DNA from: JBHGXV01 sp041920505
GTDB taxonomy: Bacteria > Bacillota > Bacilli > Brevibacillales > Brevibacillaceae
Direction: 5' to 3'
Length of the DNA stretch: 18,320 nt
Assembly: GCA_041920505.1 (NCBI GenBank)
Contig: JBHGXV010000018.1
Location: 1-18,320 of the forward strand
The notes under the pieces were generated by a model. It saw only the letters and a list, made by a program, of their open reading frames with translations. It made no database searches and was not told the origin of the DNA. A program made the translations under genes and the position numbers. Below, one piece after another: positions 6,988 through 14,464 of this stretch. Each line of letters starts with the position of its first letter. The stretch's first letter is position 1.

Positions 6988-7055
6988 ACGACCGTCGCGA
7001 CAAAACTCGGCTCGCGTCAGCACGGCGCAACGTCAGTGTGTGAATAGAGCAAAGC

Positions 7056-7086
7056 ATACTCCGCAGCGCATGCGGGGTATCTTTTT
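7056..7086 (+). terminator. Intrinsic terminator after yqxA
   Basis: ATACTCCGCA (7056-7065) pairs with TGCGGGGTAT (7071-7080), including one T-G pair, with a five-base loop and then CTTTTT (7081-7086). It closes the gpr-spoIIP-yqxA cluster before the transporter operon. Confidence 0.8.
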
Positions 7087-7125
7087 GTATTCTCCTGCAA
7101 GCGTAAATTTTTTGAATAGAATATG

Positions 7126-7155
7126 TTGCCAAACAATTAGTTGAAATGGCATAAT
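7126..7155 (+). promoter_or_regulatory. Candidate SigA promoter of the peptide transporter operon
   Basis: TTGCCA (7126-7131), an 18-base spacer and CATAAT (7150-7155), in an AT-rich stretch that stands out from its GC-rich surroundings, 57 bases upstream of the first ATPase gene. AT-rich DNA of this kind in front of peptide transport genes could hold CodY or AbrB-like sites, but no clear operator was recognised. Confidence 0.5.
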
Positions 7156-7212
7156 GATCACAGTTCCTTTTCTGGACAAATTTACTTTTACCGATAAGGT
7201 GAGGTGCGCCAC

Positions 7213-8181
7213 GTGACATCGTCTCTGCTCGAAATCGAAAACCTGCAAACCCACTTTTTTACGGAACGCGGCCAAATCCCCGCCGTTGACGGAATCGACC
7301 TGTCCATCAGAAAAGGAGAAGTGCTGGGGGTCGTGGGGGAATCCGGCTGCGGGAAAAGTGTCACCTCGCTCTCCGTGATGCGTCTTGTGCCCAATCCGCC
7401 CGGCAGGATCGTCGGCGGACAGATTCGCTTCAAGGGAGAGGATCTGGTCACCGCAAGCGAGAAGCGGATGCGCCAGATCCGCGGCAATGAAATCGCGATG
7501 ATCTTTCAGGAGCCGATGACCTCGCTCAACCCGGTGTACACGATCGGCGACCAGATCGGCGAAACGATCCGCATACATATGAAGGCAAGCAAAAAAGCGG
7601 CCCGGCAACAGGCGATCGAGATGTTGCGCAAGGTGGGCATCCCCCGGGCGGAGGAAATCGTGGACGAATACCCGCACCAGCTCTCGGGCGGCATGCGCCA
7701 GCGGGTGATGATCGCGATGGCGATGGCGTGCAATCCGGAGTTGTTGATCGCAGACGAGCCCACCACCGCGCTGGACGTGACAATCCAGGCGCAAATCCTC
7801 GACCTGATGCGCACGCTCAACCGCGAGTCGAAAACGGCGATCCTCTTGATCACGCACGATCTGGGGGTTGTCGCCGAGATGTGCCATCGGGTGGTGGTGA
7901 TGTACGCGGGCAATGTCGTCGAGGAGGGGGATGTGCGGACGATTCTGAAAAACCCGAAGCATCCGTACACGATCGGCCTGCTCAACTCCATTCCCAAACT
8001 GGACGGGAAAAAGGAGCGGCTGTATTCGATTCCCGGCAATGTGCCGATTCCCGGCTCACTCACCGTCGGCTGCCGGTTCGCTCCGCGCTGCGAACACGCC
8101 ACGGACAAGTGCCGGGCCGAAATGCCGGCGCTTATCCCGGTCGGAGATGGCCACAAGTCCCGTTGCTGGCTGAACCAATAA
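7213..8181 (+). CDS. oppD: Oligopeptide/dipeptide ABC importer ATPase, OppD/DppD type
   Basis: A 322-residue ABC ATPase. Walker A GESGCGKS at 42-49, Q-loop in IFQEPMTSLNP near 98-107, signature LSGGMRQR at 157-164, Walker B LLIADEP at 177-183 and the switch His215 (LITHDLG) are all intact. The C-terminus is the oligo_HPY extension found only in peptide/nickel-type importers, with cysteines at 287, 293, 300 and 318. GTG 7213 is chosen since AAGGTGAGG (7196-7204) is eight bases away; the GTG at 7204 overlaps that site. With the next gene it should form the heterodimeric engine on the cytoplasmic face of the OppBC permease. First gene of a D-F-A-B-C operon. Substrate class (oligo- versus dipeptide) cannot be told from sequence alone. 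Confidence 0.93.
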   Translation: MTSSLLEIENLQTHFFTERGQIPAVDGIDLSIRKGEVLGVVGESGCGKSVTSLSVMRLVPNPPGRIVGGQIRFKGEDLVTASEKRMRQIRGNEIAMIFQEPMTSLNPVYTIGDQIGETIRIHMKASKKAARQQAIEMLRKVGIPRAEEIVDEYPHQLSGGMRQRVMIAMAMACNPELLIADEPTTALDVTIQAQILDLMRTLNRESKTAILLITHDLGVVAEMCHRVVVMYAGNVVEEGDVRTILKNPKHPYTIGLLNSIPKLDGKKERLYSIPGNVPIPGSLTVGCRFAPRCEHATDKCRAEMPALIPVGDGHKSRCWLNQ

Positions 8182-8203
8182 ATCCACCGAAAGGAGCATG
8201 CTG

Positions 8204-9175
8204 GTGACTGCAGAACTACTCACCGTCAAACACCTGAAAAAGTATTACCCGATCACGAGCGGCGTCTTCGCGCGTGAAACCGGCGTGGTCAAGGCCGTCG
8301 ACGACGTCTCGTTCAGCGTGCAGAAAGGGGAGACACTGGGCCTGGTGGGCGAAAGCGGCTGCGGCAAATCGACGACGGGCCGATCCGTCCTGCGGCTGAT
8401 CGAACCGACCGCTGGCGAGGTGCTGTTCGAAGGCAAATCGGTCACCGGGATGAACAAGGCGGAGTTGCGCAAGCTGCGTCGGGATATGCAGATCGTCTTC
8501 CAGGACCCGTTCGCGTCGCTCAACCCGCGCCACAATGTGGAAAAAATCCTCGAAGAGCCGTTGATCGTGCACAACATCGGCACGCCGGCCGAACGGAAAA
8601 AACGGGTGCACGAGATGCTGGAGGTGGTGGGACTCTCCGCTTACCACGCCCGGCGCTACCCGCACCAGTTCAGCGGCGGACAGCGGCAGCGCATTGGCAT
8701 TGCCCGGGCGCTGATGCTCAATCCCAAGCTGATCGTCGCCGACGAACCGGTCTCCGCGCTCGACGTCTCCATTCAGTCGCAGGTGCTGAACCTGATGCAG
8801 GATTTGCAGCGGGAGTTTGGCCTCACCTACCTGTTTATCGCTCACGATCTCAGCGTGGTGCGCCACATCAGCGACCGCGTCGGCGTGATGTACCTCGGCC
8901 GCCTCGTGGAGCTGGCGGACAAGGACGCGCTCTACGATCGCCCGCTGCATCCGTACACGCAAGCGCTCTTGTCCGCGGTGCCCAACCCGGATCCGGACGC
9001 GAAGCGGGAGCGCATCATCCTGCAAGGCGACGTGCCCAGCCCGGCTAATCCGCCCGGTGGTTGCAGCTTCCACACGCGTTGTCCGCACGTGACGGACATG
9101 TGCCGAAACGTACGTCCGGACTTTCGCGACACAGGCGGCGGCCATTTCGTCGCTTGCCACCTGTACAGCCATTAA
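8204..9175 (+). CDS. oppF: Oligopeptide/dipeptide ABC importer ATPase, OppF/DppF type
   Basis: A 323-residue ABC ATPase with Walker A GESGCGKS at 49-56, IVFQDPFASLNPR near 97-109, signature FSGGQRQR at 156-163 and Walker B LIVADEP at 176-182. The LKKYYPI opening and GVVKAVDDVSF before Walker A are OppF/DppF-like. The C-terminal oligo_HPY tail has cysteines at 287, 293, 300 and 318, the same spacing as in the upstream partner. GTG 8204 lies seven bases after AAGGAG (8191-8196); the ATG at 8198 is only one base from that site and is less likely. The gene begins 22 bases after oppD. It is expected to pair with OppD to power peptide import. Confidence 0.93.
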   Translation: MTAELLTVKHLKKYYPITSGVFARETGVVKAVDDVSFSVQKGETLGLVGESGCGKSTTGRSVLRLIEPTAGEVLFEGKSVTGMNKAELRKLRRDMQIVFQDPFASLNPRHNVEKILEEPLIVHNIGTPAERKKRVHEMLEVVGLSAYHARRYPHQFSGGQRQRIGIARALMLNPKLIVADEPVSALDVSIQSQVLNLMQDLQREFGLTYLFIAHDLSVVRHISDRVGVMYLGRLVELADKDALYDRPLHPYTQALLSAVPNPDPDAKRERIILQGDVPSPANPPGGCSFHTRCPHVTDMCRNVRPDFRDTGGGHFVACHLYSH

Positions 9176-9281
9176 AGCCCTAAGCTCACGGAAAAGGGGG
9201 GATGCGCGTCTCGTTGGAACGTCCGTATTGCCAAAAAAAGAGAACAGAAGAGACATATCACGGAAGAGGGGGATTTGATTG

Positions 9282-10940
9282 ATGAAAAAACGGTTGTTAG
9301 GAGCGGCATTTTCCGGCTTCCTGGCGCTGGCCCTGACGCTTGCCGGCTGCGGCGGCCAACAGGCGGGAAAACCGGGAGACAACAATCAACAGGCGCAAAC
9401 CCAGACCCAGGCGCCGACTTCGGACGGGAAGAAAGGCAAGACGCTGATCGTCGGCCGGGGAGGCGACTCCGTCGGGCTGGACCCGATCCGCGTGACCGAC
9501 GGGGAATCGTTTAAGGTAACGGAAAACATCATGGAGACGCTGGTCTTCTACAAAAAGGACAGCACCGAGGTGGTTCCGGGCCTGGCCGAAAGCTGGGAGG
9601 TGTCCAAGGACGGCAAAACCTACACCTTCAAGCTGCGCAAGGGCGTGAAGTTCCACGACGGAACCGATTTCAACGCCGACGCCGTCGTGTTCAACTTCGA
9701 ACGCTGGATGGACAAGAACAACCCGCTGCACGACAAGGAAGGCTACGAATACTACAACGACATGTTCGGCGGGTACAAGGGCGACAAGGACCACGTCATC
9801 GCCTCCGTCAAGGCGCTCGATCCGTACACGGTCGAGTTCAAGCTGAACAAGCCGCAGGCGCCGTTTTTGGCCAACCTGGGCATGTCGCCGTTCGCTATCG
9901 CTTCCCCGGAAGCGCTGAAAAAGTACAAGGACAAGTTCAACGAAAATCCGGTCGGCACCGGTCCGTTCATCTTCAAGGAATGGAAGCGCAACGACACGAT
10001 CACGCTGGTGAAAAACCCGAACTACTGGCGCCCGGGCCTGCCGAAACTGGACGAACTCATCTTCAAGGTGATTCCGGACAACTCGGCTCGTCTGACCGCG
10101 CTCACCAACGGCGAAATCGACCTGATGGACGGTCTCAATCCGGACGACGTGCAAACGGTCAAGGACAACAAGGACCTGCAACTCATTCTGCGTCCGTCGA
10201 TGAACGTCGGGTATCTGGGCTTCAATGTGGAGAAAAAGCCGTTTGACAACCCGAAAGTGCGTCAGGCCATCGGGTACGCGATCAACAAGAAAGGGCTGAT
10301 CGACGCCTTCTACGCAGGGCTCGCCGAACCGGCGAAGAACCCGATGCCGCCGTCGCTCTGGGGCTACAACGACAACATCCAGGACCGCGAGTACAACCTG
10401 GACAAAGCGAAACAACTGCTGGCCGAAGCCGGTTATCCAAGCGGATTCAAGACGGAATTCTGGGCGATGCCGGTGCCCCGTCCGTACATGCCGAACGGCC
10501 AGAAGATCGCCGAAGCGATGCAGCAAGACTTCAAGAAAATCGGCATCGACACCAAAATCGTCACCTACGAGTGGGCTACCTACCTCGACAAGACGAAGAA
10601 GGGCGAGCAGACCATGTTCCTGCTCGGCTGGACCGGCGACAACGGCGACCCGGACAACTTCCTCGCTACCTTGCTTGACAAGAACAACATCGGCGGCAAC
10701 AACCGTTCCCGCTACGCCAGCGAGGAAGCGCACAAAATCCTCATGCAGGCCCAGGCCGAACCGGATCAGGCGAAACGCACCGAATTGTACAAGAAAGCGC
10801 AGGAGATCATTTTCAATGACGCGCCGATGATCCCGTTGGTGCACTCCACGCCGCCGCTCGCCGCCAAAGCGACCGTCACTGGCTACGTTCCGCATCCGAA
10901 AGGCTCGGAAAGCCTGGCGGAAGTGGACATCCAACAGTAA
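9282..10940 (+). CDS. oppA: Peptide-binding lipoprotein of the ABC importer (SBP family 5)
   Basis: A 552-residue extracellular lipoprotein. The signal peptide (MKKRLLGAAF...) ends in the lipobox LAGC, giving lipidated Cys23, followed by a Gln/Gly/Pro-rich flexible linker to about residue 48. The mature part is a family 5 binding protein (SBP_bac_5): GLAESWEVSKDGKTYTFKLR, FHDGTDFNADAVVFNFERW and VGTGPFIFKEWKRND are typical. It captures peptides outside the cell and hands them to the OppBC permease. ATG 9282 follows GAAGAGGGGGA (9263-9273). It is preceded by a 106-base gap containing a possible 26-codon leader whose stop overlaps this start (TGATG), and followed by an intercistronic hairpin. 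Family 5 proteins also bind nickel or other ligands; a peptide role is inferred from the transporter as a whole. Confidence 0.92.
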   Translation: MKKRLLGAAFSGFLALALTLAGCGGQQAGKPGDNNQQAQTQTQAPTSDGKKGKTLIVGRGGDSVGLDPIRVTDGESFKVTENIMETLVFYKKDSTEVVPGLAESWEVSKDGKTYTFKLRKGVKFHDGTDFNADAVVFNFERWMDKNNPLHDKEGYEYYNDMFGGYKGDKDHVIASVKALDPYTVEFKLNKPQAPFLANLGMSPFAIASPEALKKYKDKFNENPVGTGPFIFKEWKRNDTITLVKNPNYWRPGLPKLDELIFKVIPDNSARLTALTNGEIDLMDGLNPDDVQTVKDNKDLQLILRPSMNVGYLGFNVEKKPFDNPKVRQAIGYAINKKGLIDAFYAGLAEPAKNPMPPSLWGYNDNIQDREYNLDKAKQLLAEAGYPSGFKTEFWAMPVPRPYMPNGQKIAEAMQQDFKKIGIDTKIVTYEWATYLDKTKKGEQTMFLLGWTGDNGDPDNFLATLLDKNNIGGNNRSRYASEEAHKILMQAQAEPDQAKRTELYKKAQEIIFNDAPMIPLVHSTPPLAAKATVTGYVPHPKGSESLAEVDIQQ

Positions 10941-10966
10941 TTCTGACAAACGCACACGACAGGGCC

Positions 10967-10999
10967 AAAGGGTAAGAGGAGTTCCTCTTCTTACCCTTT
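10967..10999 (+). other. Intercistronic stem-loop between binding-protein and permease genes
   Basis: AAAGGGTAAGA (10967-10977) pairs perfectly with TCTTACCCTTT (10989-10999) around an 11-base loop. It is followed by CCCC rather than a U tract, so it is more likely an mRNA-stabilising or partly terminating element that raises binding-protein mRNA relative to the permeases. Confidence 0.6.
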
Positions 11000-11046
11000 C
11001 CCCATGTGTGTAAGCTCGACAAGCAATGGAAAGCGAGGAGATGGCA

Positions 11047-12051
11047 TTGCTGGCCTACACGATTCGCCGTATACTCATGCTCATTCCCGTCCTGTTCGGA
11101 ATGTCCATCGTCGTATTCTCGATCATTCATGCCATCCCGGGCGATCCGGCGCAAATGATTCTGGGCGAGAAGGCGAGCCCGGAGGCGATCAAGGAGCTTA
11201 GGCTGCAGCTTGGGTTGGACAACCCGTGGTACGTCCAGTATTTTTCCTACGTCAAAGGGGTACTTTCCGGCGACCTTGGCGTCTCGTTGCTGACCAAGGC
11301 GTCGATTTCCCAGGAGATCGGCCGCTATCTGGCGGCGACCGCCGAATTGACCCTGGTCAGCATGCTGTTTGCCGTGTTTATCGGGGTGAATGCGGGGATC
11401 ATCTCCGCCTGGAAACAAAACTCGTGGTTTGACTTTATCTGTATGCTGGTTGCGCTGATTGGCGTCTCGATGCCGATCTTCTGGCTCGGCTTGATGGAGC
11501 AGTGGTACTTCGCCCAGGAGCTGAAGTGGCTGCCCTCGGTCGGCCGCGACAATCCGCGCGATCCGGTGGAGGCGATTACGCACCTCTACATCATTGACAC
11601 GATGCTCGCCGGACGGTGGGACCAACTGAAAGACGTGCTGCAACACCTGATCCTGCCGGGGATTGCGCTCGGCACGATTCCGATGGCGATTATCGCCCGC
11701 ATCACCCGCTCCAGCATGCTGGAAGTGATGCGCTCCGACTACATCCGCACCGCACGGGCCAAGGGCCTTGGCCAATTCTGGGTGATTTACAAGCACGCGC
11801 TGAAAAACGCGCTCATCCCCGTGTTGACCGTCATCGGCCTGCAGAGCGGCCTGCTTCTGGGCGGCGCCGTCCTGACCGAGACGATCTTCGGCTGGCCGGG
11901 GATTGGCCGCTACATCTACACGGCGATCGGCAACCGCGACTATCCGGTGATCCAGTCCGGCATCCTCGTCGTCGCCACCATTTTCGTCTTTATCAACCTG
12001 CTGGTCGACCTTTTGTACGCCTATGTCGATCCGCGCATCAAGTACCGCTAG
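11047..12051 (+). CDS. oppB: Peptide ABC importer permease, OppB/DppB type
   Basis: A polytopic membrane protein of 335 residues (TTG start) with the DppB/OppB plan: N-terminal LAYTIRRILMLIPVLFGMS helix, HAIPGDPA motif, several hydrophobic helices, and the cytoplasmic coupling (EAA-like) loop YIRTARAKGLGQFWVIYKHA, ending YAYVDPRIKYR. It forms half of the membrane pore. The start is uncertain: GAGGAG (11035-11040) is six bases before TTG 11047, which gives the family-typical M-L-A-Y opening; ATG 11041 directly abuts the site, and ATG 11026 has little in front of it. A fairly long outer loop between the middle helices (around PSVGRDNPRDPVEAITHLY) is common in this subfamily. It follows the binding-protein gene across a hairpin, and the next permease starts 13 bases later. 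Confidence 0.9.
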   Translation: MLAYTIRRILMLIPVLFGMSIVVFSIIHAIPGDPAQMILGEKASPEAIKELRLQLGLDNPWYVQYFSYVKGVLSGDLGVSLLTKASISQEIGRYLAATAELTLVSMLFAVFIGVNAGIISAWKQNSWFDFICMLVALIGVSMPIFWLGLMEQWYFAQELKWLPSVGRDNPRDPVEAITHLYIIDTMLAGRWDQLKDVLQHLILPGIALGTIPMAIIARITRSSMLEVMRSDYIRTARAKGLGQFWVIYKHALKNALIPVLTVIGLQSGLLLGGAVLTETIFGWPGIGRYIYTAIGNRDYPVIQSGILVVATIFVFINLLVDLLYAYVDPRIKYR

Positions 12052-12063
12052 GAGGGTTGTATC

Positions 12064-12972
12064 ATGGCTGAGATGACGACACAAACAAACCCTGTGCCTG
12101 CCCAATCGTCCGCGCAACCGGACGAGGCGGTCTACTCTCCCTGGCGAGACGCCTGGCGGATTTTGCGCAAAAACAAGCTGGCGATGGTCGGCCTGGGCAT
12201 CATTGTGTTCTTTATCCTGGTGGCGATCTTCGCCCCCGTTTTGACCAAATACGCGTATGACGACGGCAACCTGATGCTGAAAAACAAACCGCCGTCGTCC
12301 GAGCACTGGTTCGGCACTGACTACAATGGCCGCGATCTGTACACCCGCGTCGTGTACGGCGCGCGGATTTCGCTGTGGGTGGGCACGTTTTCCGTATTGG
12401 GATCGATCGTTGCCGGAACGCTGCTCGGCCTGTTGTCCGGGTATTACGGCCGCTGGGTCGACATGCTGATCTCCCGCATCTTTGACGTGATGCTGGCGTT
12501 TCCCAGCATTCTGCTGGCGATTGCCATCGTCTCCATCCTCGGGCCGTCCTTGCAAAACGCCCTGTTGGCGATCGCGATCATCAACATCCCGACGTTCGGG
12601 CGGCTGGTTCGTTCACGGGTGCTGAGTCTGAAGGAAGAAGAGTTCGTCATGGCGGCAAAAGCGATCGGGATGTCGGATGCGCGCATCCTGCTCCACCATA
12701 TCCTGCCCAACAGCCTGGCGCCGGTGATTGTCGCCGGGACACTGGGGATCGCCACCGCGATCATCGAGGCGGCCGCGCTCGGGTTTCTCGGCCTTGGGGC
12801 GCAGGCGCCGGAGCCGGAGTGGGGCAAGATGCTGGCTGACTCCCGCGAATATATCCAGAAAGCGCCGTGGACCGTGATATTCCCCGGCTTGTCGATCATG
12901 CTGACCGTGCTTGGCTTCAACCTGATCGGCGACGGGTTGCGCGACGCGCTCGACCCGCGGATGAAACACTGA
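12064..12972 (+). CDS. oppC: Peptide ABC importer permease, OppC/DppC type
   Basis: 302 residues. The N-terminal cytoplasmic stretch (WRDAWRILRKNKLAMVGLG, OppC_N) precedes the first membrane helix, then an outer segment with HWFGTDYNGRDLYTRVVYGA, a hallmark of DppC/OppC proteins. More helices follow, then the coupling loop VMAAKAIGMSDARILLHHIL and the end GDGLRDALDPRMKH. It pairs with OppB to form the pore. AGGAGG at 12050-12055 overlaps the oppB stop, so translation is probably coupled. This is the last gene of the transporter operon; only a weak GC stem-loop lies just after it, so some read-through towards the peptidase gene is possible. Confidence 0.94.
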   Translation: MAEMTTQTNPVPAQSSAQPDEAVYSPWRDAWRILRKNKLAMVGLGIIVFFILVAIFAPVLTKYAYDDGNLMLKNKPPSSEHWFGTDYNGRDLYTRVVYGARISLWVGTFSVLGSIVAGTLLGLLSGYYGRWVDMLISRIFDVMLAFPSILLAIAIVSILGPSLQNALLAIAIINIPTFGRLVRSRVLSLKEEEFVMAAKAIGMSDARILLHHILPNSLAPVIVAGTLGIATAIIEAAALGFLGLGAQAPEPEWGKMLADSREYIQKAPWTVIFPGLSIMLTVLGFNLIGDGLRDALDPRMKH

Positions 12973-12974
12973 CA

Positions 12975-12993
12975 CGCCCGGATCACGCGGGCG
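12975..12993 (+). other. Short GC-rich stem-loop after the permease operon
   Basis: CGCCCG (12975-12980) and CGGGCG (12988-12993) pair around a seven-base loop, three bases after the oppC stop. There is no U tract, so it is at best a weak or Rho-linked end. Confidence 0.35.
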
Positions 12994-13059
12994 GCACATT
13001 CGCGGCCCAACCGGTTGAACGGCTCGGCCGCCTTTGTTACCGCCGGGTGCTTGACGCCG

Positions 13060-13092
13060 GGGATCAAGGCGCAGATCGGCGGTGGTGATCCC
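13060..13092 (+). other. Inverted repeat upstream of the M24 peptidase gene
   Basis: GGGATCA (13060-13066) and TGATCCC (13086-13092) flank 19 bases. A T-rich run (13111-13120) follows, but 18 bases later, so this is not a standard terminator. It could be a leader structure or protein-binding site; it lies upstream of the predicted promoter at 13131-13139, so it is more likely a site on DNA or the 3' end of the transporter transcript. Confidence 0.3.
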
Positions 13093-13130
13093 TCCTGCGA
13101 CAGACGGTGCTTCTTTTTTTCGCCGCCGCG

Positions 13131-13139
13131 TGGTATGCT
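13131..13139 (+). promoter_or_regulatory. Extended -10 promoter of the M24 peptidase gene
   Basis: TGGTATGCT: a TGn extension followed by TATGCT (13134-13139), 40 bases before the ATG. The -35 region is only T-rich (13111-13120). The layout resembles the holA promoter in this window. Confidence 0.45.
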
Positions 13140-13179
13140 TTCGGTATTGGCCAGATCTAGCAGAAAGACAGGTGTGAAC

Positions 13180-14271
13180 ATGAGTCAATCCCGTTATCAA
13201 ACGCTTTTTGCCTATATGGAAGCAAACCGTCTGGACGCCGTCGTGGTGACGCTGCCCAAACACGTCGCCTATCTGAGCGGCTTTTACACCGAGCCGCACG
13301 AACGGTTTCTCGGTCTGGTGATTCCGCTGGAGGGCGAGCCCGCGCTGATCGTGCCCGCGCTGGATCGGGAGGCGGCGGAAGCGGCGGCGAACGTCAACCG
13401 CATCTTCACCCATACCGACACGCAAAATCCCTATGATGTGCTGAAACAGGCGCTGCCGCAAAACCTGCGCCGCCTCGGCCTGGAAAAAAGCCATCTGACC
13501 GTCAACCGCTACGAAGCCCTGGCTACGGCGGTAGGGGCGCAGGCGTATGTCGATATTGACGAACCGCTGCGTCAGATGCGGCTGATCAAGACGCCGGACG
13601 AGATCGAACGGATGAAGCGGGCCGTGAAAGTGGTGGAGGACGTGCTGGCCGAGGGGCTGAAGCGCGTCGCCGTCGGGGTAAGCGAGCTGGAGATCGTCGC
13701 CGAGCTGGAGTACCAGATGAAGAAGCTGGGAGCGGAAGGGCCGGCGTTTGCCACGATGGTGCTGGCCGGCGAGAAGTCGGCGCTGCCCCACGGCAAGCCG
13801 GGTGAGAGGAAGATCCAGCGTGGCGAACTGTTGCTGTTCGACCTTGGCGTCTACGTCAACGGGTACGCGTCCGATATCACCCGCACGTTTGCGGTGGGCG
13901 AGGTGACCGGACAGGCGCGGGAGATTTACGACACCGTGCTGTCCGCCAACCTCGCCGCCATTGAGGCCACCCGCCCCGGCGCAACGTTGGCCAGTCTGGA
14001 CCGGGCCGCCCGCGAGTTGATCACCGCCAACGGGTACGGCGAGTATTTCATGCACCGCCTCGGCCACGGGTTGGGCATGGATGTGCACGAGTATCCGTCG
14101 GTCCACGGGGAAAATCAGGAAGTGCTCCGCCCGGGCATGGTGTTCACCATCGAACCGGGGATTTACGTTCCCGGTCTGGCAGGGGTGCGGATCGAAGACG
14201 ACGTGCTGGTGACCGACGAGGGCGTCGAGGTGCTGACCCGTTTCCCCAAAGAGTGGACGGTCATCGGCTGA
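13180..14271 (+). CDS. M24 family Xaa-Pro peptidase (PepQ/YkvY-like prolidase or aminopeptidase)
   Basis: A 363-residue protein with an N-terminal creatinase-like domain (about 1-130) and a C-terminal pita-bread metallopeptidase domain. The five metal ligands are present: Asp221 (LLFDLGV), Asp232 (SDITRTF), His296 (LGHGLGM), Glu325 (FTIEPGI) and Glu339 (RIEDDVL); His204 in LPHG is also conserved. It should be a cytoplasmic two-metal enzyme that cuts next to proline in short peptides. Its length fits small prolidases such as YkvY or YqhT of B. subtilis; dipeptidase versus aminopeptidase specificity cannot be settled here. ATG 13180 is preceded by a weak AGGTGTG; an in-frame GTG at 13174 and a longer open frame to 13015 exist but lack support. 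Its place straight after a peptide importer suggests it processes imported proline-containing peptides (inference). Confidence 0.9.
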   Translation: MSQSRYQTLFAYMEANRLDAVVVTLPKHVAYLSGFYTEPHERFLGLVIPLEGEPALIVPALDREAAEAAANVNRIFTHTDTQNPYDVLKQALPQNLRRLGLEKSHLTVNRYEALATAVGAQAYVDIDEPLRQMRLIKTPDEIERMKRAVKVVEDVLAEGLKRVAVGVSELEIVAELEYQMKKLGAEGPAFATMVLAGEKSALPHGKPGERKIQRGELLLFDLGVYVNGYASDITRTFAVGEVTGQAREIYDTVLSANLAAIEATRPGATLASLDRAARELITANGYGEYFMHRLGHGLGMDVHEYPSVHGENQEVLRPGMVFTIEPGIYVPGLAGVRIEDDVLVTDEGVEVLTRFPKEWTVIG

Positions 14272-14297
14272 ATCTGACGTTCACCGACGAAACAACT

Positions 14298-14337
14298 AGC
14301 GAACCCAGGCAAGACGGTCCGGGTTCGCTTTCTCTTT
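14298..14337 (+). terminator. Intrinsic terminator after the peptidase gene
   Basis: AGCGAACCC (14298-14306) pairs with GGGTTCGCT (14321-14329), a 9-bp stem with a 14-base loop, followed by TTCTCTTT (14330-14337). It isolates the peptidase from lepA. Confidence 0.78.
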
Positions 14338-14373
14338 GCCAATCTCAAGCGAGCCTGCCCTGACAGGCGCTGG

Positions 14374-14402
14374 TTGCCCGTGGAGAGAGGCTTTGTTATA
14401 AT
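14374..14402 (+). promoter_or_regulatory. SigA promoter of lepA
   Basis: TTGCCC (14374-14379), an exact 17-base spacer and a perfect TATAAT (14397-14402), 62 bases before the lepA ATG. The most consensus-like vegetative promoter in the window, showing that lepA does not depend on the genes inserted upstream. Confidence 0.8.
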
Positions 14403-14464
14403 AACCGTTAGTGCATTTTTGCGGGATATTCATCGTCCACAATGCGTGGGAGGGAACGAATCAA

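Noticed and set aside
9297..12555. Very long minus-strand open frames opposite oppA, oppB and oppC (also opposite holA, gpr, the M24 peptidase and hemW)
   Set aside because: They are antisense to strongly supported genes, encode Arg/His/Val-rich sequence with no recognisable motifs, and are expected from high GC at third codon positions.
13020..13130. T-box or other riboswitch before the peptidase gene
   Set aside because: The GGTGGTGATCCC stretch is faintly like a T-box core, but the conserved TGGNACCGCG sequence and a matching terminator are absent.
13015..13179. 55-residue N-terminal extension of the M24 peptidase
   Set aside because: It overlaps the predicted promoter and repeats, and the family fold begins at MSQSRYQ.
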